Origin: M3007 sp041160955
GTDB taxonomy: Bacteria > Bacteroidota > Bacteroidia > Chitinophagales > Saprospiraceae
DNA: 64,000 bases
Reading direction: 5' to 3'
Assembly (NCBI GenBank): GCA_041160955.1
Contig: JBEAVK010000087.1
Coordinates: 33,310-97,309, forward strand
This document shows positions 52,135-61,693 of this stretch, piece after piece (within the stretch, counting starts at the first letter, position 1; each line of letters begins with the position of its first letter). A model generated the notes under the pieces. It was not told the origin of the DNA, did no database searches, and saw only the letters and a program-made list of their open reading frames with translations. Both the position numbers and the translations under genes were made by a program.

Positions 52135-54534
52135 ATGCGTTTTATATTTACACTATTAATTATCAGCCAATTGGTCACGGCAGATCTCCATGCTTGTGGC
52201 TACAGTTTTGTAGGAGGTTGCTCTTCTCATATCCGCTTAAAAATAAACGGTACGGAAGATGAATTTGCCATTGCTGCTTGCGATTACGAAACGGCTTTTC
52301 AAGGCTTACAATTGGGTAACCTGCGGTCGCTTTCTTTATCTGGCGCATCCGTCATTACTTGGGAAAGTTGTATTAATAATGTCACTTCAGCATCATTGTA
52401 CTACCGTATTTATCCAACAGGACAAGGCGGCGGCAACTGGTCTAATGCAACCATTCCCGAAGACTATAATACCACACAAGGGCCATATACAACGCGTTAC
52501 CGCAACCTGAGTACCGATATCAATTTGGCCAGCGGTTTGAATATTGGTACCAATTATACCATGGAAATTTACATACGCGCCGATGTGGATACACTTGGGG
52601 ATGATTTTATACCAGAAACCTTTATGTTGACCAATAATAATGGTGCTAATTACAAACTGTCCTTTATCTATGGCGGTTCCAATGCACCAGCATTGACAAC
52701 TGTAGTTACTTATAAAGAACCTGTTTTGTGTTGGGGGAAAAAGACAGGTAAATTAGGCGTTGACGTATATGGCGGCCAAGTTGGAGGCACTTTTTTTTAT
52801 CAATGGTCGGCCAATACCCAAAATTTTTACCAAATTGATAGCCTAGCAGCGGGTACTTATACCGTCACAGTCACAGAATCGCCAAGTGGTTTTACTTCTA
52901 CACGTTCGGGGCAAATCACCCAACCTGCACTACCCATTTCTTTAAGTTTTAGTGGCGTAACACCAGCCAGTTGTAGTACAGCAGGTATGGCTACGGTGAA
53001 CCCATCTGGTGGAACAGGCGCATTATCGTGGGAATGGAGTACCGGTGACACATTGGCCACTGTCCAGGTTCCGGTAAGTGGTATTTACGCCATTACCATT
53101 ACCGATGCTAATGCTTGCACCCAAAAAGGCATGGTGACGATAGGCGGAACGGGAACGGCTACGGTTTTTGAATTACATGCTATATGCTCAGGCGAAACCT
53201 TTGTGCGCGGCAACCAATCGTTTACACAAGCGGGTCTGCACAGTGTGGCTATTCCTGCACCCAATGGATGCGATTCTATTATTAATTTTTATCTGACGGT
53301 AGTGGATGGTATAGACTTACTTGCTAGTGTGCCCACACAAGCCACAGTAACGTGTGGAACTCCCCTACAGGTCGTATGTGCAGGCACGGGCGCAAATTCC
53401 TACACTTGGACACGCAATGGCCAACCTATTGGCAATGGAACGGCTTGTTTGGATATTGTAGCAGGCGGCAATTACGCTATTAACCTGACGAATACGACGG
53501 ATGGAAAAACCTGTACGTTTACAAAAACAATTAATGTGGCCGAGCATTTAGAAGCAGGAATATTACAGGCAGGAGCCACGAGTTCATTTACGGGGGCTTG
53601 TTACTCAGGCGGTTTGGAGGTAAAAGCCATCGCTAGTGCTTCCGAACCAATTAGTGCCTATACTTGGATCTATGATAATGCAGTGGTGTCTTTAGCAGAT
53701 ACCTGCATTTTTATTATTCCGGATCTCAATAATGGATTAGGAACGCTTAACTTAAAAACAGTGGACCAGTATGGTTGCCAAAAAGAGATCCAAAATATCC
53801 TCATTATAGTACAGCAACCCCCGCCACCACCTGTTATTTTTGGTGCTTCACAACAGACCAATTGTGATGGAACAATCGCAGTCGATCTGAATGTGTTTGG
53901 AGGAACAGATCCCATTACCGTATATTGGTCTTCGGGTGTAATAGGCAATCCAGTGGATTTGTTACCGGGTTTTAATAATGTGGAAGCCATAGATGCAGCA
54001 GGCTGTATTACCTCCGTTTTTGTGATTGTAGAAGATTTTAGCATTGAGATGCAAAGTAACCCCGCTTCGGGCATATCGGCAGCAGACGGAAAGGTAACTG
54101 TATTGGTAAAAGGAGCGATCAATTTACCTTATACCACACTCTGGAATACAGGTGCCACTACCACCACTATTGCCAACCTAAATCCGGGTACTTACTGCGC
54201 CACCGTGACCGACGGAAGCGGCTGTACCCGTACTTCTTGTACAGAGGTGTTAAATACCAGTGGCGTAACCCAACCTTTTGGGCAGGTAAAGGGTCTTTCT
54301 ATATATCCCAACCCTGCAACAGTTGGAACCGAATTACAGATTACACCATTAGTAGAAAAAGCCTTGTGGAAATTGATGGATTTGAATGGCCGAACCCTTG
54401 ATGAACAATGGATAAAAATAGGGCAAAGCACCTTGCGACTACCCGATTATTTGCCCGAAGGAATATATACAGTGATGGTGCAGTCGAATAAATTTTTGCA
54501 GTGGGACAAAATTTTTTTAAAGAACGGGCGTTAA
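52135..54534 (+). CDS. T9SS cargo protein with SprB-like repeats
   Basis: A 799-residue exported protein. The signal peptide (MRFIFTLLIISQLVTADLHA) sets the start at ATG 52135; the frame is open to 52096. An N-terminal Cys-rich domain (GYSFVGGCSSHIRLKINGTE) is followed by several SprB-type repeats, recognisable as GTFFYQWSANTQNF with LAAGTYTVTVTES, and GTGALSWEWSTGDT. Immunoglobulin-like segments and a C-terminal T9SS type A sorting domain follow (LSIYPNPATVGTEL, KLMDLNGRTLDEQW, LPEGIYTVMVQS). SprB-repeat proteins are surface adhesins in gliding bacteria; this one is short compared with SprB itself. Confidence 0.88.
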   Translation: MRFIFTLLIISQLVTADLHACGYSFVGGCSSHIRLKINGTEDEFAIAACDYETAFQGLQLGNLRSLSLSGASVITWESCINNVTSASLYYRIYPTGQGGGNWSNATIPEDYNTTQGPYTTRYRNLSTDINLASGLNIGTNYTMEIYIRADVDTLGDDFIPETFMLTNNNGANYKLSFIYGGSNAPALTTVVTYKEPVLCWGKKTGKLGVDVYGGQVGGTFFYQWSANTQNFYQIDSLAAGTYTVTVTESPSGFTSTRSGQITQPALPISLSFSGVTPASCSTAGMATVNPSGGTGALSWEWSTGDTLATVQVPVSGIYAITITDANACTQKGMVTIGGTGTATVFELHAICSGETFVRGNQSFTQAGLHSVAIPAPNGCDSIINFYLTVVDGIDLLASVPTQATVTCGTPLQVVCAGTGANSYTWTRNGQPIGNGTACLDIVAGGNYAINLTNTTDGKTCTFTKTINVAEHLEAGILQAGATSSFTGACYSGGLEVKAIASASEPISAYTWIYDNAVVSLADTCIFIIPDLNNGLGTLNLKTVDQYGCQKEIQNILIIVQQPPPPPVIFGASQQTNCDGTIAVDLNVFGGTDPITVYWSSGVIGNPVDLLPGFNNVEAIDAAGCITSVFVIVEDFSIEMQSNPASGISAADGKVTVLVKGAINLPYTTLWNTGATTTTIANLNPGTYCATVTDGSGCTRTSCTEVLNTSGVTQPFGQVKGLSIYPNPATVGTELQITPLVEKALWKLMDLNGRTLDEQWIKIGQSTLRLPDYLPEGIYTVMVQSNKFLQWDKIFLKNGR

Positions 54535-54560
54535 TCTCGCTCATTTAAGAAAGAAATGCT

Positions 54561-54568
54561 TATCTTTG
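54561..54568 (+). promoter_or_regulatory. -7 box for the EGF-like lipoprotein gene
   Basis: A perfect TATCTTTG, 27 bp after the previous stop and 53 bp before ATG 54622. Confidence 0.55.
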
Positions 54569-54621
54569 CGGCTCTTTCCAAAATTAAATCATTTTAGTTA
54601 ACTAAACACATTCTCGACAAC

Positions 54622-55179
54622 ATGATCAAGAAACTTCTATTCCCAGCACTTGTAGGTGCTATGACAATGTTCGCATCTTGCGAATCTGACCCTTGTAAAG
54701 ATCTCGAAGGCAAATGCGGTACAGGTACTTGTTTTGATGGTACTTGCGTATGCGACGAAGGTTACGAAGCAGATGCTGCTGGCGTTTGTAATGTAGAGTG
54801 GCCAACAAAATTCCTTGGCGACTACCTTGGAAGCGAAGTAAATCAATCTACTGACCCATCAATAGGAAGCGGTACTTTCAATTTGACTGAAGTATGCGTT
54901 ATTAAGCCAGTTTCTGGTTCTACTACATCAGTCCGTATTGAGAAACTTGGTGGTTTTGACGCTACATTTACTGCTAATGTAAAAAAGGCAAACAGCTCTG
55001 ATGCTTCTGCTTTAAATTTAGAATTCACAGATGTGGCTGATGCAAGTGGCGACAAGTGGTCTGGTCTATTAACATACGATCCTGCTACTAAGAAATTGAG
55101 CGGTTCTTATACCCTCGTTGATAACTTTACAGGTGGTTCTTATACTACTACCTCTGTTATCAACTATACAAAACAATAA
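54622..55179 (+). CDS. Lipoprotein with EGF-like domain
   Basis: A 185-residue exported lipoprotein. The lipobox MFASC places the lipid-anchored Cys at residue 20. Residues 24-57 form a compact EGF-like module with six Cys (CKDLEGKCGTGTCFDGTCVC and DEGYEADAAGVCN). The rest is a beta-rich domain (about 60-185) of unknown function. No close family is recognised. It is transcribed from its own promoter box and ended by a clear terminator (55202-55240). Codon use is unusually even (many GCT and GGT), suggesting high expression. Confidence 0.82.
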   Translation: MIKKLLFPALVGAMTMFASCESDPCKDLEGKCGTGTCFDGTCVCDEGYEADAAGVCNVEWPTKFLGDYLGSEVNQSTDPSIGSGTFNLTEVCVIKPVSGSTTSVRIEKLGGFDATFTANVKKANSSDASALNLEFTDVADASGDKWSGLLTYDPATKKLSGSYTLVDNFTGGSYTTTSVINYTKQ

Positions 55180-55201
55180 TCTAATTTAGATTAATACGAG
55201 T

Positions 55202-55240
55202 AAAACGAGTCGTTCGGTGTTCCGGGCGGCTCGTTTTTTA
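55202..55240 (+). terminator. Intrinsic terminator of the lipoprotein gene
   Basis: AAAACGAG (55202-55209) pairs with CTCGTTTT (55230-55237); the U-run extends to 55239. The loop is GC-rich and may add pairs. Confidence 0.75.
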
Positions 55241-55244
55241 TTAC

Positions 55245-55252
55245 TACCTTTG
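55245..55252 (+). promoter_or_regulatory. -7 box of the RND pump gene
   Basis: A perfect TACCTTTG directly after the terminator, 19 bp before GTG 55272. Confidence 0.55.
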
Positions 55253-55271
55253 CAGGAAAATTACTGCAACT

Positions 55272-58200
55272 GTGAATTTAACCGAAATTGCTATACGGCG
55301 GCCATCGCTTATTATTGTATTGTTTACGATATTGAGTTTTATGGGTATTGCCTCTTATACTTCGCTACCTATTGAACTGGTACCCAAGTTCAGTCCGCCT
55401 GTTGTTACTATTATTACGGCTTATCCGGGTGCTTCGCCCAGCGAAGTGGAAAATACGGTGGCCAAACCCATCGAGGATGCCATTTCATCTTTGGAAGGTA
55501 TTGACCAAATACAGGTCGTTTCCAACGAAAATGTGTGCTTTATTGCTGTTGAATTTGAGCAACAAGTCGATTTGGATAAATCGGTACAAGAAATTCAGCG
55601 CAAAATGAACCAAGTCGTATCCCTTTTCCCAAAAGAGGTACGCGCTCCGGTGATTAATAAATTTGCATTAGATGAATTACCTGTGGTACGCCTTGCGGTG
55701 AGCGGCAATATGTCGGGCACTGCATTTTACGATTTGGTCAAAAACCGCGTTGTCTCCGAAATTGGTCAGGTAAAAGGTGTTGCGCAGGTCAATATCCTCG
55801 GTGGTGAACAACGCGAAGTAAAGATCAATATCAATTCTTATAAAATAGAACAATATGGCCTCTCGCTCTTACAAGTATCGCAAGCCATACAAACGGCCAA
55901 CCTCGACTTCCCAACTGGTAAAGTAACCGATGATGTGAGCCAAGTCCGTATTCGTTTGGCTGGAAAATTTAATTCTTTGGATGAAATACGCGCTTTAGTC
56001 ATTGGGAAAAGCCGATTTGGTGGCACCGTATTTCTGCGCGATATTGCAGATGTACAGGATGGCGTGCGCGACCCCGAAATCGTGTGCCGCGCCAACGAAA
56101 GCCCCGCAGTAGGTATTAGCATCCGAAAACAAGGTGACGCCAATGCCGTGGAAATGTCGGATTTGGTATTGGAAAAAATAAAAAAACTCGAAAAAACCTA
56201 CGAAAAAGAAGGGCTCCAATTCCAAGTAGTGGCCAATAGCAGTGTATTCACCAAAATGTCCACCGATGCTGTGATCGAGGATTTGATTATTGCGGTGATT
56301 CTCGTGAGTTTAGTCATGCTGCTCTTTCTGCATAGTATCCGCAATGCCATGATTGTGTTGGTGAGTATCCCAACCTCCATTGTGAGTACCTTTATTATGA
56401 TGAAACTCTGCGGATACTCGCTCAATATGTTGAGTCTGTTGGGTTTGTCGTTGTCGATCGGTATTTTGGTGGATGATGCTATTGTCGTTATCGAAAACAT
56501 ATATCGACACCTGGAAATGGGGAAAGACCGTGTGCAGGCGAGTTACGATGGCCGAATGGAAATTGGATTTACCGCAATTAGTATTACATTGGTGGATGTG
56601 GTGGTGTTTTTGCCCATTGTATTTACGGTGGGTTTGGTGCCCAATTTGTTGCGGCAGTTTTGTATGACCGTACTCACTTCTACCCTCATGTCGCTTTTAG
56701 TTTCTTTCACCTTGGTGCCTTGGCTCACCTCGAGGGTGGGCAAATTGCACCGTTTTGAAGGAAAAAATATCGGCGGGCTGATTATCAAGTATTTTGAGCA
56801 ATTTTTAGATTGGTTAACGGATGGTTTTGTCGCTGCCTTGCGCTGGTCACTTCGGAGTGGCTGGAATAAATTTATCACCATTATCTCCGCCGTATTGCTA
56901 CTGATTGCTTCGGTGTTTTTGGTGACTAGCGGATTGATCGGTAATTCCTTTTTTGATGCAGGCGAACGGGGCGAATTTTTGGTAGCGGTGGAATTGCCTA
57001 AAGACGCTTCTCTTGCGCAAACCAACGCTGCTATCCAAAAAGCAGAAGCCTTTTTGCGCCAACAACCCGATGTCATTCGCACTTTTACAACAGTAGGTAC
57101 GACGAATAAAGCCTTTGGCCTCAATGCGCCGTTTATTGGTGAAATCCATGTATTTCTAAAGCCTTATCCAGATGAGCGCAAGGTACTTACGCCGGTATAT
57201 GCCTTGCAAACGAAGATCAAACTCGAAGAACACATCGCGGGGGTAAACATAAAAACTTCCCCGATTGATATTATGGGGCTGTCCTTTATGCCCATCGAGA
57301 TTTATTTGAATGGCCCTAATTTGGATTCCCTGCTCGCCATGTCCAATACCATACAGGGTATTATGAAAAGTGTGCCGGGTTGTGTGGATATAACGCCATC
57401 CGTGGAGGGCGGCAATCCCGAAATAAGGGTGGATGTGGACCGCAAGCGCATGGCCGATTATGGTCTTGTGATGGCTCAAGTGGGGCTTACGCTCCAAACG
57501 GCGTTCAGCGGCAATACAGATGCACGTTACCGCGACGGCGAATACGAATACCCGATCCGTATTGCTTTAGATGCTTTTGACCGCCGCAGTGCCGATAATA
57601 TAGCGCACCTTTCGCTCGTCAATCCATTGGGCAGCACGGTGTATCTCCAGCAATTTGCCGATATTAAAGAAGGTGTTGCGCCTACTCGTCTCGAACGGCG
57701 CGACCGTATGCCCTCTATCGTATTTACAGCGCAGGTAATTGGGCGGCCCAATGGTTCGGTGAGCCGCGATATAAAAGCACAACTGGATAAATTACCTTTA
57801 CCTACGGGTTGCTATATTAAATACGGCGGCGACCTCAAGCGCCAACAACAGGGCATCGGTACCATGAGTTTTGCGCTTTGGACTTCGTTGCTTTTGGTTT
57901 ATTTAATTATGGTGGCACTGTACGACAACTGGGTATATCCGTTTGTGGTATTGATTACCATTCCGCTTTGTATCATTGGTGCGTTTTTAGCACTGGCATT
58001 GGCGAGCGAAAACTTAACTGTTTTTACAGGTCTTGGTATGTTGATGCTGATCGGTTTGGTGGGCAAAAACGCAATCCTTGTTGTTGACTTTGCCAATCAA
58101 CTGCGCAGTGAAGGCATGCCCCTCCATGAAGCACTGCTTACAGCCACCAAAATGCGTTTCCGGCCAGTTTTGATGACCAATATTGCTATGGTAATTGGCC

Positions 58201-58391
58201 TTTTACCGATTGCTATGACAGGCGGCGCGGGTTCGGCTTGGAAAAATGGTTTGGCTTGGGCTATTATAGGTGGCCTTAACTCGTCTATGTTTTTGTCGCT
58301 GATTATTGTCCCGGTGGTATATGGGCTATTTGATACGATGCTGACAAAGGCAGGATTGAACCAGCGCAAGCCAGTTTTTTTTAAGAAGTAG
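55272..58391 (+). CDS. RND-superfamily efflux permease (AcrB/HAE1-like)
   Basis: A 1039-residue inner-membrane proton antiporter with twelve helices and two large periplasmic loops. Conserved features: an N-terminal first helix (PSLIIVLFTILSFMGIASYT), loop-start motif YPGASPSEVENTVAKPIEDA, helix-4 proton-relay Asp pair in GILVDDAIVVIENIYRH, and helix 10-11 GLVGKNAILVVDFANQLRSE. The Asp pair and this sequence place it in the HAE1 multidrug group rather than the CzcA heavy-metal group. The start is GTG 55272. No membrane-fusion protein or TolC-like channel gene is adjacent, so partners must be encoded elsewhere. It overlaps the convergent next gene by 11 bp. Confidence 0.94.
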   Translation: MNLTEIAIRRPSLIIVLFTILSFMGIASYTSLPIELVPKFSPPVVTIITAYPGASPSEVENTVAKPIEDAISSLEGIDQIQVVSNENVCFIAVEFEQQVDLDKSVQEIQRKMNQVVSLFPKEVRAPVINKFALDELPVVRLAVSGNMSGTAFYDLVKNRVVSEIGQVKGVAQVNILGGEQREVKININSYKIEQYGLSLLQVSQAIQTANLDFPTGKVTDDVSQVRIRLAGKFNSLDEIRALVIGKSRFGGTVFLRDIADVQDGVRDPEIVCRANESPAVGISIRKQGDANAVEMSDLVLEKIKKLEKTYEKEGLQFQVVANSSVFTKMSTDAVIEDLIIAVILVSLVMLLFLHSIRNAMIVLVSIPTSIVSTFIMMKLCGYSLNMLSLLGLSLSIGILVDDAIVVIENIYRHLEMGKDRVQASYDGRMEIGFTAISITLVDVVVFLPIVFTVGLVPNLLRQFCMTVLTSTLMSLLVSFTLVPWLTSRVGKLHRFEGKNIGGLIIKYFEQFLDWLTDGFVAALRWSLRSGWNKFITIISAVLLLIASVFLVTSGLIGNSFFDAGERGEFLVAVELPKDASLAQTNAAIQKAEAFLRQQPDVIRTFTTVGTTNKAFGLNAPFIGEIHVFLKPYPDERKVLTPVYALQTKIKLEEHIAGVNIKTSPIDIMGLSFMPIEIYLNGPNLDSLLAMSNTIQGIMKSVPGCVDITPSVEGGNPEIRVDVDRKRMADYGLVMAQVGLTLQTAFSGNTDARYRDGEYEYPIRIALDAFDRRSADNIAHLSLVNPLGSTVYLQQFADIKEGVAPTRLERRDRMPSIVFTAQVIGRPNGSVSRDIKAQLDKLPLPTGCYIKYGGDLKRQQQGIGTMSFALWTSLLLVYLIMVALYDNWVYPFVVLITIPLCIIGAFLALALASENLTVFTGLGMLMLIGLVGKNAILVVDFANQLRSEGMPLHEALLTATKMRFRPVLMTNIAMVIGLLPIAMTGGAGSAWKNGLAWAIIGGLNSSMFLSLIIVPVVYGLFDTMLTKAGLNQRKPVFFKK

Positions 58392-58779
58392 CCCCCCCCT
58401 GAACAAAGGTTTCACTTTGTAGTCTTTCGATGAGCATAGTCGTTAATCGGCGCACCATATCGGGTTCATTTTCCAAAAAAATGGTCAACTCGCTGGTTGT
58501 AAAATGGCCAATAATCATACCGCAAAGTTGGTTGCGCAGCCGTAAATCGGAGCGTACGCTATCTGTAATCCAGTCCATTTGGTCTTTTTTGGCCATTCTA
58601 AAATAGGTGTCCCTGCGTTTTAGGATATAAGCATAAAACACTTGAATAAGTAGCGGATGCTGCATTTTAAGGATTGGCCGGAGGGTGGTATTTTGAAAAA
58701 CTTCCTCTGGTTTTGAAAGATTTGTTTTTAGGGTCAATACGGGTCGGAGCGCGATGCGCTGCTCATCATTTTCTATCAT
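58381..58779 (-). CDS. Conserved Bacteroidota hypothetical protein (sometimes annotated glyoxalase)
   Basis: A 132-residue soluble, mostly helical protein. The conserved pattern LRPVLTLKTNLSKPEEVFQN, then TTLRPILKMQHPLLIQVF and a C-terminal RLTTMLIERLQSE is shared by small proteins found across this phylum. Some databases label them glyoxalase, but no metal-binding His/Glu glyoxalase pattern is visible here, so the label is not accepted. Its 3' end overlaps that of the RND pump by 11 bp. No function can be assigned. Confidence 0.72.
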   Translation of the reverse strand: MIENDEQRIALRPVLTLKTNLSKPEEVFQNTTLRPILKMQHPLLIQVFYAYILKRRDTYFRMAKKDQMDWITDSVRSDLRLRNQLCGMIIGHFTTSELTIFLENEPDMVRRLTTMLIERLQSETFVQGGATS

Positions 58780-58830
58780 GTGGTGTATAACTGTTTATGC
58801 GGTAGTAATGTTGTAATTGTGTCCTGATAC

Positions 58831-60114
58831 TTAAAACCGAATTTCAAACACAGTCTCTTTAGCGGCCACGGTAGCCAGTGAAAAGCCAAATTGGTGGCTC
58901 GACAGAATTTCCCGAATCAATGTAAGTCCTACGCCTTGACCTGTGCTTTTGGTCGTAAAAAAAGGGGAAAACAGCAATGGAGCAACGGCCTCATCAATAC
59001 CTTTACCAGTATTGGTTATACTTAACTGAGGCGGATTTAACGTGGTGGAAAAGGTAATTGAACCACTTTGCTCTATGGCTTCAATGGCATTTTTGACAAT
59101 ATTAATCAATACCTGTTCCATTTGCTGCATATCGGCATTGATCCAAAAGGGTTGTTCCGCCAATTCAAAAATGAAGTGTACACCGCGTTCTTTTGCCTTG
59201 AAACCCATCAGTACGGCTACATTATGGAGTAAATCGTGTAAATCAAACCTCTCTTTTTGTAATGCAGGCAAACGGACTACATCCGCAAATCGGCGCATAA
59301 ACTGATTGAGGTGTTCATTGCGGTCGTAAGCAATTTGTAATGCTTCAAAATCGCGTGCTTGCAATGGTACTGTTTTTGGACGCGACAACACCGTATCCAA
59401 AATTGAATTAATAGCCCCAATTGAATTATTCACCTCGTGCGCCATCATTCGAATGACCTTACCATAAGCGGTCTTTTCGGCTTCTAGGATTTCAGCCGTC
59501 AATTCTTCGATCATCACAAAAGCACGTGGAAAGCCGCGGCTGATAAACTGCGCTTTCTGTACTTTATACTTCTTGACTCCGCCCATACTCAGCAGGTTTG
59601 CAGTACCCATAGGTTGATCTATAATGGTTTTTAGAAAAGCATGATTGGGCTGCAATATCGGGTGGTGTTGACTGGAAAGATCCAAAAGTGCCGCTGCTTT
59701 TGGGTTAATAGCATCCACTTTTTGGTCATAATCCAACATAATAATGCCTGTTGGAGACGTTTGGATTAGTTTTTCCAAGAAAAAATGTTGTTCCTCCTGC
59801 AAGGTGCGTTCGGTACGCAATTGATCGATCATTTCGTTATATACGCCAATCAACTTGTCCATTTCATATTTACCAGTGGGTACAAAACGGACATTAAAAT
59901 CGCGATCACGCATGGCATCGGTGCCGCGCAGGAGCAATTGAAGCGGATTGATAAGGTCGTTGTACAAAGACCACGAAAGCCCTACCGAAACCAATATCAC
60001 CGCTTCGGAAACAAGAAACAGGATTTTATTTTTTTCAAATACAAAATACGACAGCACCAGCGCTATTGTATGTATAAAAACGATATAGAAAATAAATTTA
60101 TACTGGAGTTTCAT
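58831..60114 (-). CDS. NtrY-like membrane sensor histidine kinase (HAMP, PAS, HisKA, HATPase)
   Basis: A 427-residue kinase with two transmembrane helices near the N-terminus (about residues 5-22 and 32-52), a HAMP segment (LYNDLINPLQLLLRGTDAMR), a PAS domain (TSPTGIIMLDYDQKVDAINP) and a HisKA domain with the phospho-acceptor His in MMAHEVNNSIGAINS. The HATPase domain has N- and G-boxes (NIVKNAIEAIEQ, ITNTGKGIDE and STGQGVGLTLI). The gene starts 27 bp after the stop of the NtrC-like regulator upstream, so the two form a pair. AGGAACGATAAA lies on this strand in the short gap between them. Confidence 0.92.
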   Translation of the reverse strand: MKLQYKFIFYIVFIHTIALVLSYFVFEKNKILFLVSEAVILVSVGLSWSLYNDLINPLQLLLRGTDAMRDRDFNVRFVPTGKYEMDKLIGVYNEMIDQLRTERTLQEEQHFFLEKLIQTSPTGIIMLDYDQKVDAINPKAAALLDLSSQHHPILQPNHAFLKTIIDQPMGTANLLSMGGVKKYKVQKAQFISRGFPRAFVMIEELTAEILEAEKTAYGKVIRMMAHEVNNSIGAINSILDTVLSRPKTVPLQARDFEALQIAYDRNEHLNQFMRRFADVVRLPALQKERFDLHDLLHNVAVLMGFKAKERGVHFIFELAEQPFWINADMQQMEQVLINIVKNAIEAIEQSGSITFSTTLNPPQLSITNTGKGIDEAVAPLLFSPFFTTKSTGQGVGLTLIREILSSHQFGFSLATVAAKETVFEIRF

Positions 60115-60141
60115 GTGTTTTAGACCTGTTTTATCGTTCCT

Positions 60142-61503
60142 TTATTCCTCTTGATACGGTATATCATATTTTTCCAAACGCCGATACAGTGCCGAGCGCG
60201 TAAGTCCTAAAGACCGAGCCACACGGGCTATTTTCTCTTTATGAAATGCCATTGCCTGACGAATCATTTGGATTTCCATGGCTTCCAGTGTCATTGTGCC
60301 TACTTCTGGCAGTCCTGTTTTGTTTTTTGGGGTGGAAGGTTCGTATTGTTGTTGAAAATCGGCCAATTGCAAGTTATCGTGGCTAGATACTAGAACGGTA
60401 CGCTCCACAAGGTTTTTCAATTGTCGGATATTACCCGGTAGCGGCAACGCTTTAAGCCATTGCATACTTTCGGCGGAAATTTGCAATGGTCGGTCGTACA
60501 ATTCGCTTAAGTTTTTCAAGAAATGGCGCACCAATAGCGCAATATCTCCAGGTCGTTCGCGTAGGGGCGGGAGGCGTAATACAATGAGGTTGATTCGGTA
60601 CAACAAGTCTTCGCGAAAAGTTTGGTCTGCCACCATTTCCTCCAAATTTCGGTTAGTAGCGCAAATGACCCGTGTATTCACCGTTTTGGTGCGACTACTA
60701 CCGAGTACTTCAAAACTGCGGTCTTGTAGTACGCGCAAGAGTTTTACCTGATTGGACAGGTCTAAATCGCCTATTTCATCCAAAAAAATGGTGCCATTAT
60801 GCGCCATTTCGAAGCGCCCGATCCGATCCGTACGAGCATCGGTAAATGCGCCGCGTACGTGGCCAAACATTTCTGATTCAAATAAACTGGTCGAAATGCC
60901 CCCTAAATTAACCTTTACGAAGGGCTTTTTATTGCGGCGACTATTTTCGTGGATAGCCTCAGCAATTAGTTCTTTGCCCGTACCGCTTTCACCCATAATA
61001 AGTATAGGCGCATCGGTGAGTGCCACGCGGCTAATGGTTTCGAGTATTTTTAGCATTGCTGGATCTTCGCCAATAATTTGGGCAAAATCAAACTGTGCGT
61101 CCAGTTTTTTTCGAGTAGTATGGCGTTCGGAGGGCTTATTAAGATCAAGAATGGCATGCACAGATTGTAACAAATGCGCATTTTGCCAAGGCTTGTGTAT
61201 AAAATCGGAAGCACCAATTTTCATACCGCTCACCGCCAAGTCAATGGTTGCCCATCCGGTAATGAGGACAACGGGTACCGAGGGCTGGCGTGTTTTGATG
61301 GCTTCCAACATACGAAGGCCATCTTTTCCGGTGGTTTCGCTGGAAAAATTCATATCCAGCAAGATCAATTCCGGCACTATACGCCCAATAACGGCCCATG
61401 CTTCACCCGGAGTATGGGCGGCTTCTGTTTCAAAACCGTCTTTTTCTAACAATAAAGCCAATGAAAGGCAAATGGCTTTGTCGTCGTCGATGATTAGAAT
61501 CAC
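60142..61503 (-). CDS. NtrC-family sigma-54-dependent response regulator with GAFTDA motif
   Basis: A 453-residue regulator: a REC domain (acceptor Asp in ELILLDMNFS, about residue 52), an AAA+ domain (Walker A GESGTGKE; Walker B GTIFLDEIGDL) and a C-terminal FIS-type helix-turn-helix (KIARVARSLGLTRSALYRRL). The sigma-54-contacting loop reads GAFTDA instead of the canonical GAFTGA (about residues 214-219). The start is GTG 61503. The kinase gene follows on the same strand. Two copies of AGGAACGATAAA lie on the minus strand, one upstream (61604-61615) and one between this gene and the kinase (60130-60141). The pair likely senses an envelope or nutrient signal. Confidence 0.92.
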   Translation of the reverse strand: MILIIDDDKAICLSLALLLEKDGFETEAAHTPGEAWAVIGRIVPELILLDMNFSSETTGKDGLRMLEAIKTRQPSVPVVLITGWATIDLAVSGMKIGASDFIHKPWQNAHLLQSVHAILDLNKPSERHTTRKKLDAQFDFAQIIGEDPAMLKILETISRVALTDAPILIMGESGTGKELIAEAIHENSRRNKKPFVKVNLGGISTSLFESEMFGHVRGAFTDARTDRIGRFEMAHNGTIFLDEIGDLDLSNQVKLLRVLQDRSFEVLGSSRTKTVNTRVICATNRNLEEMVADQTFREDLLYRINLIVLRLPPLRERPGDIALLVRHFLKNLSELYDRPLQISAESMQWLKALPLPGNIRQLKNLVERTVLVSSHDNLQLADFQQQYEPSTPKNKTGLPEVGTMTLEAMEIQMIRQAMAFHKEKIARVARSLGLTRSALYRRLEKYDIPYQEE

Positions 61504-61693
61504 TTTTTTTGAATGGTGAATAATTAAAAAGTATTTCGAACTTACAAAAATTTTATAAGAAAACGGTGTTTATCAGATAAATAGATAAATGGTATATAAT
61601 TTATTTATCGTTCCTTAGCTGCACTTGTACATCCCAAGAGACAAATGTAAGACTTAAACGTGTAATCATTACGCATCATCCACCATTCAAAAT

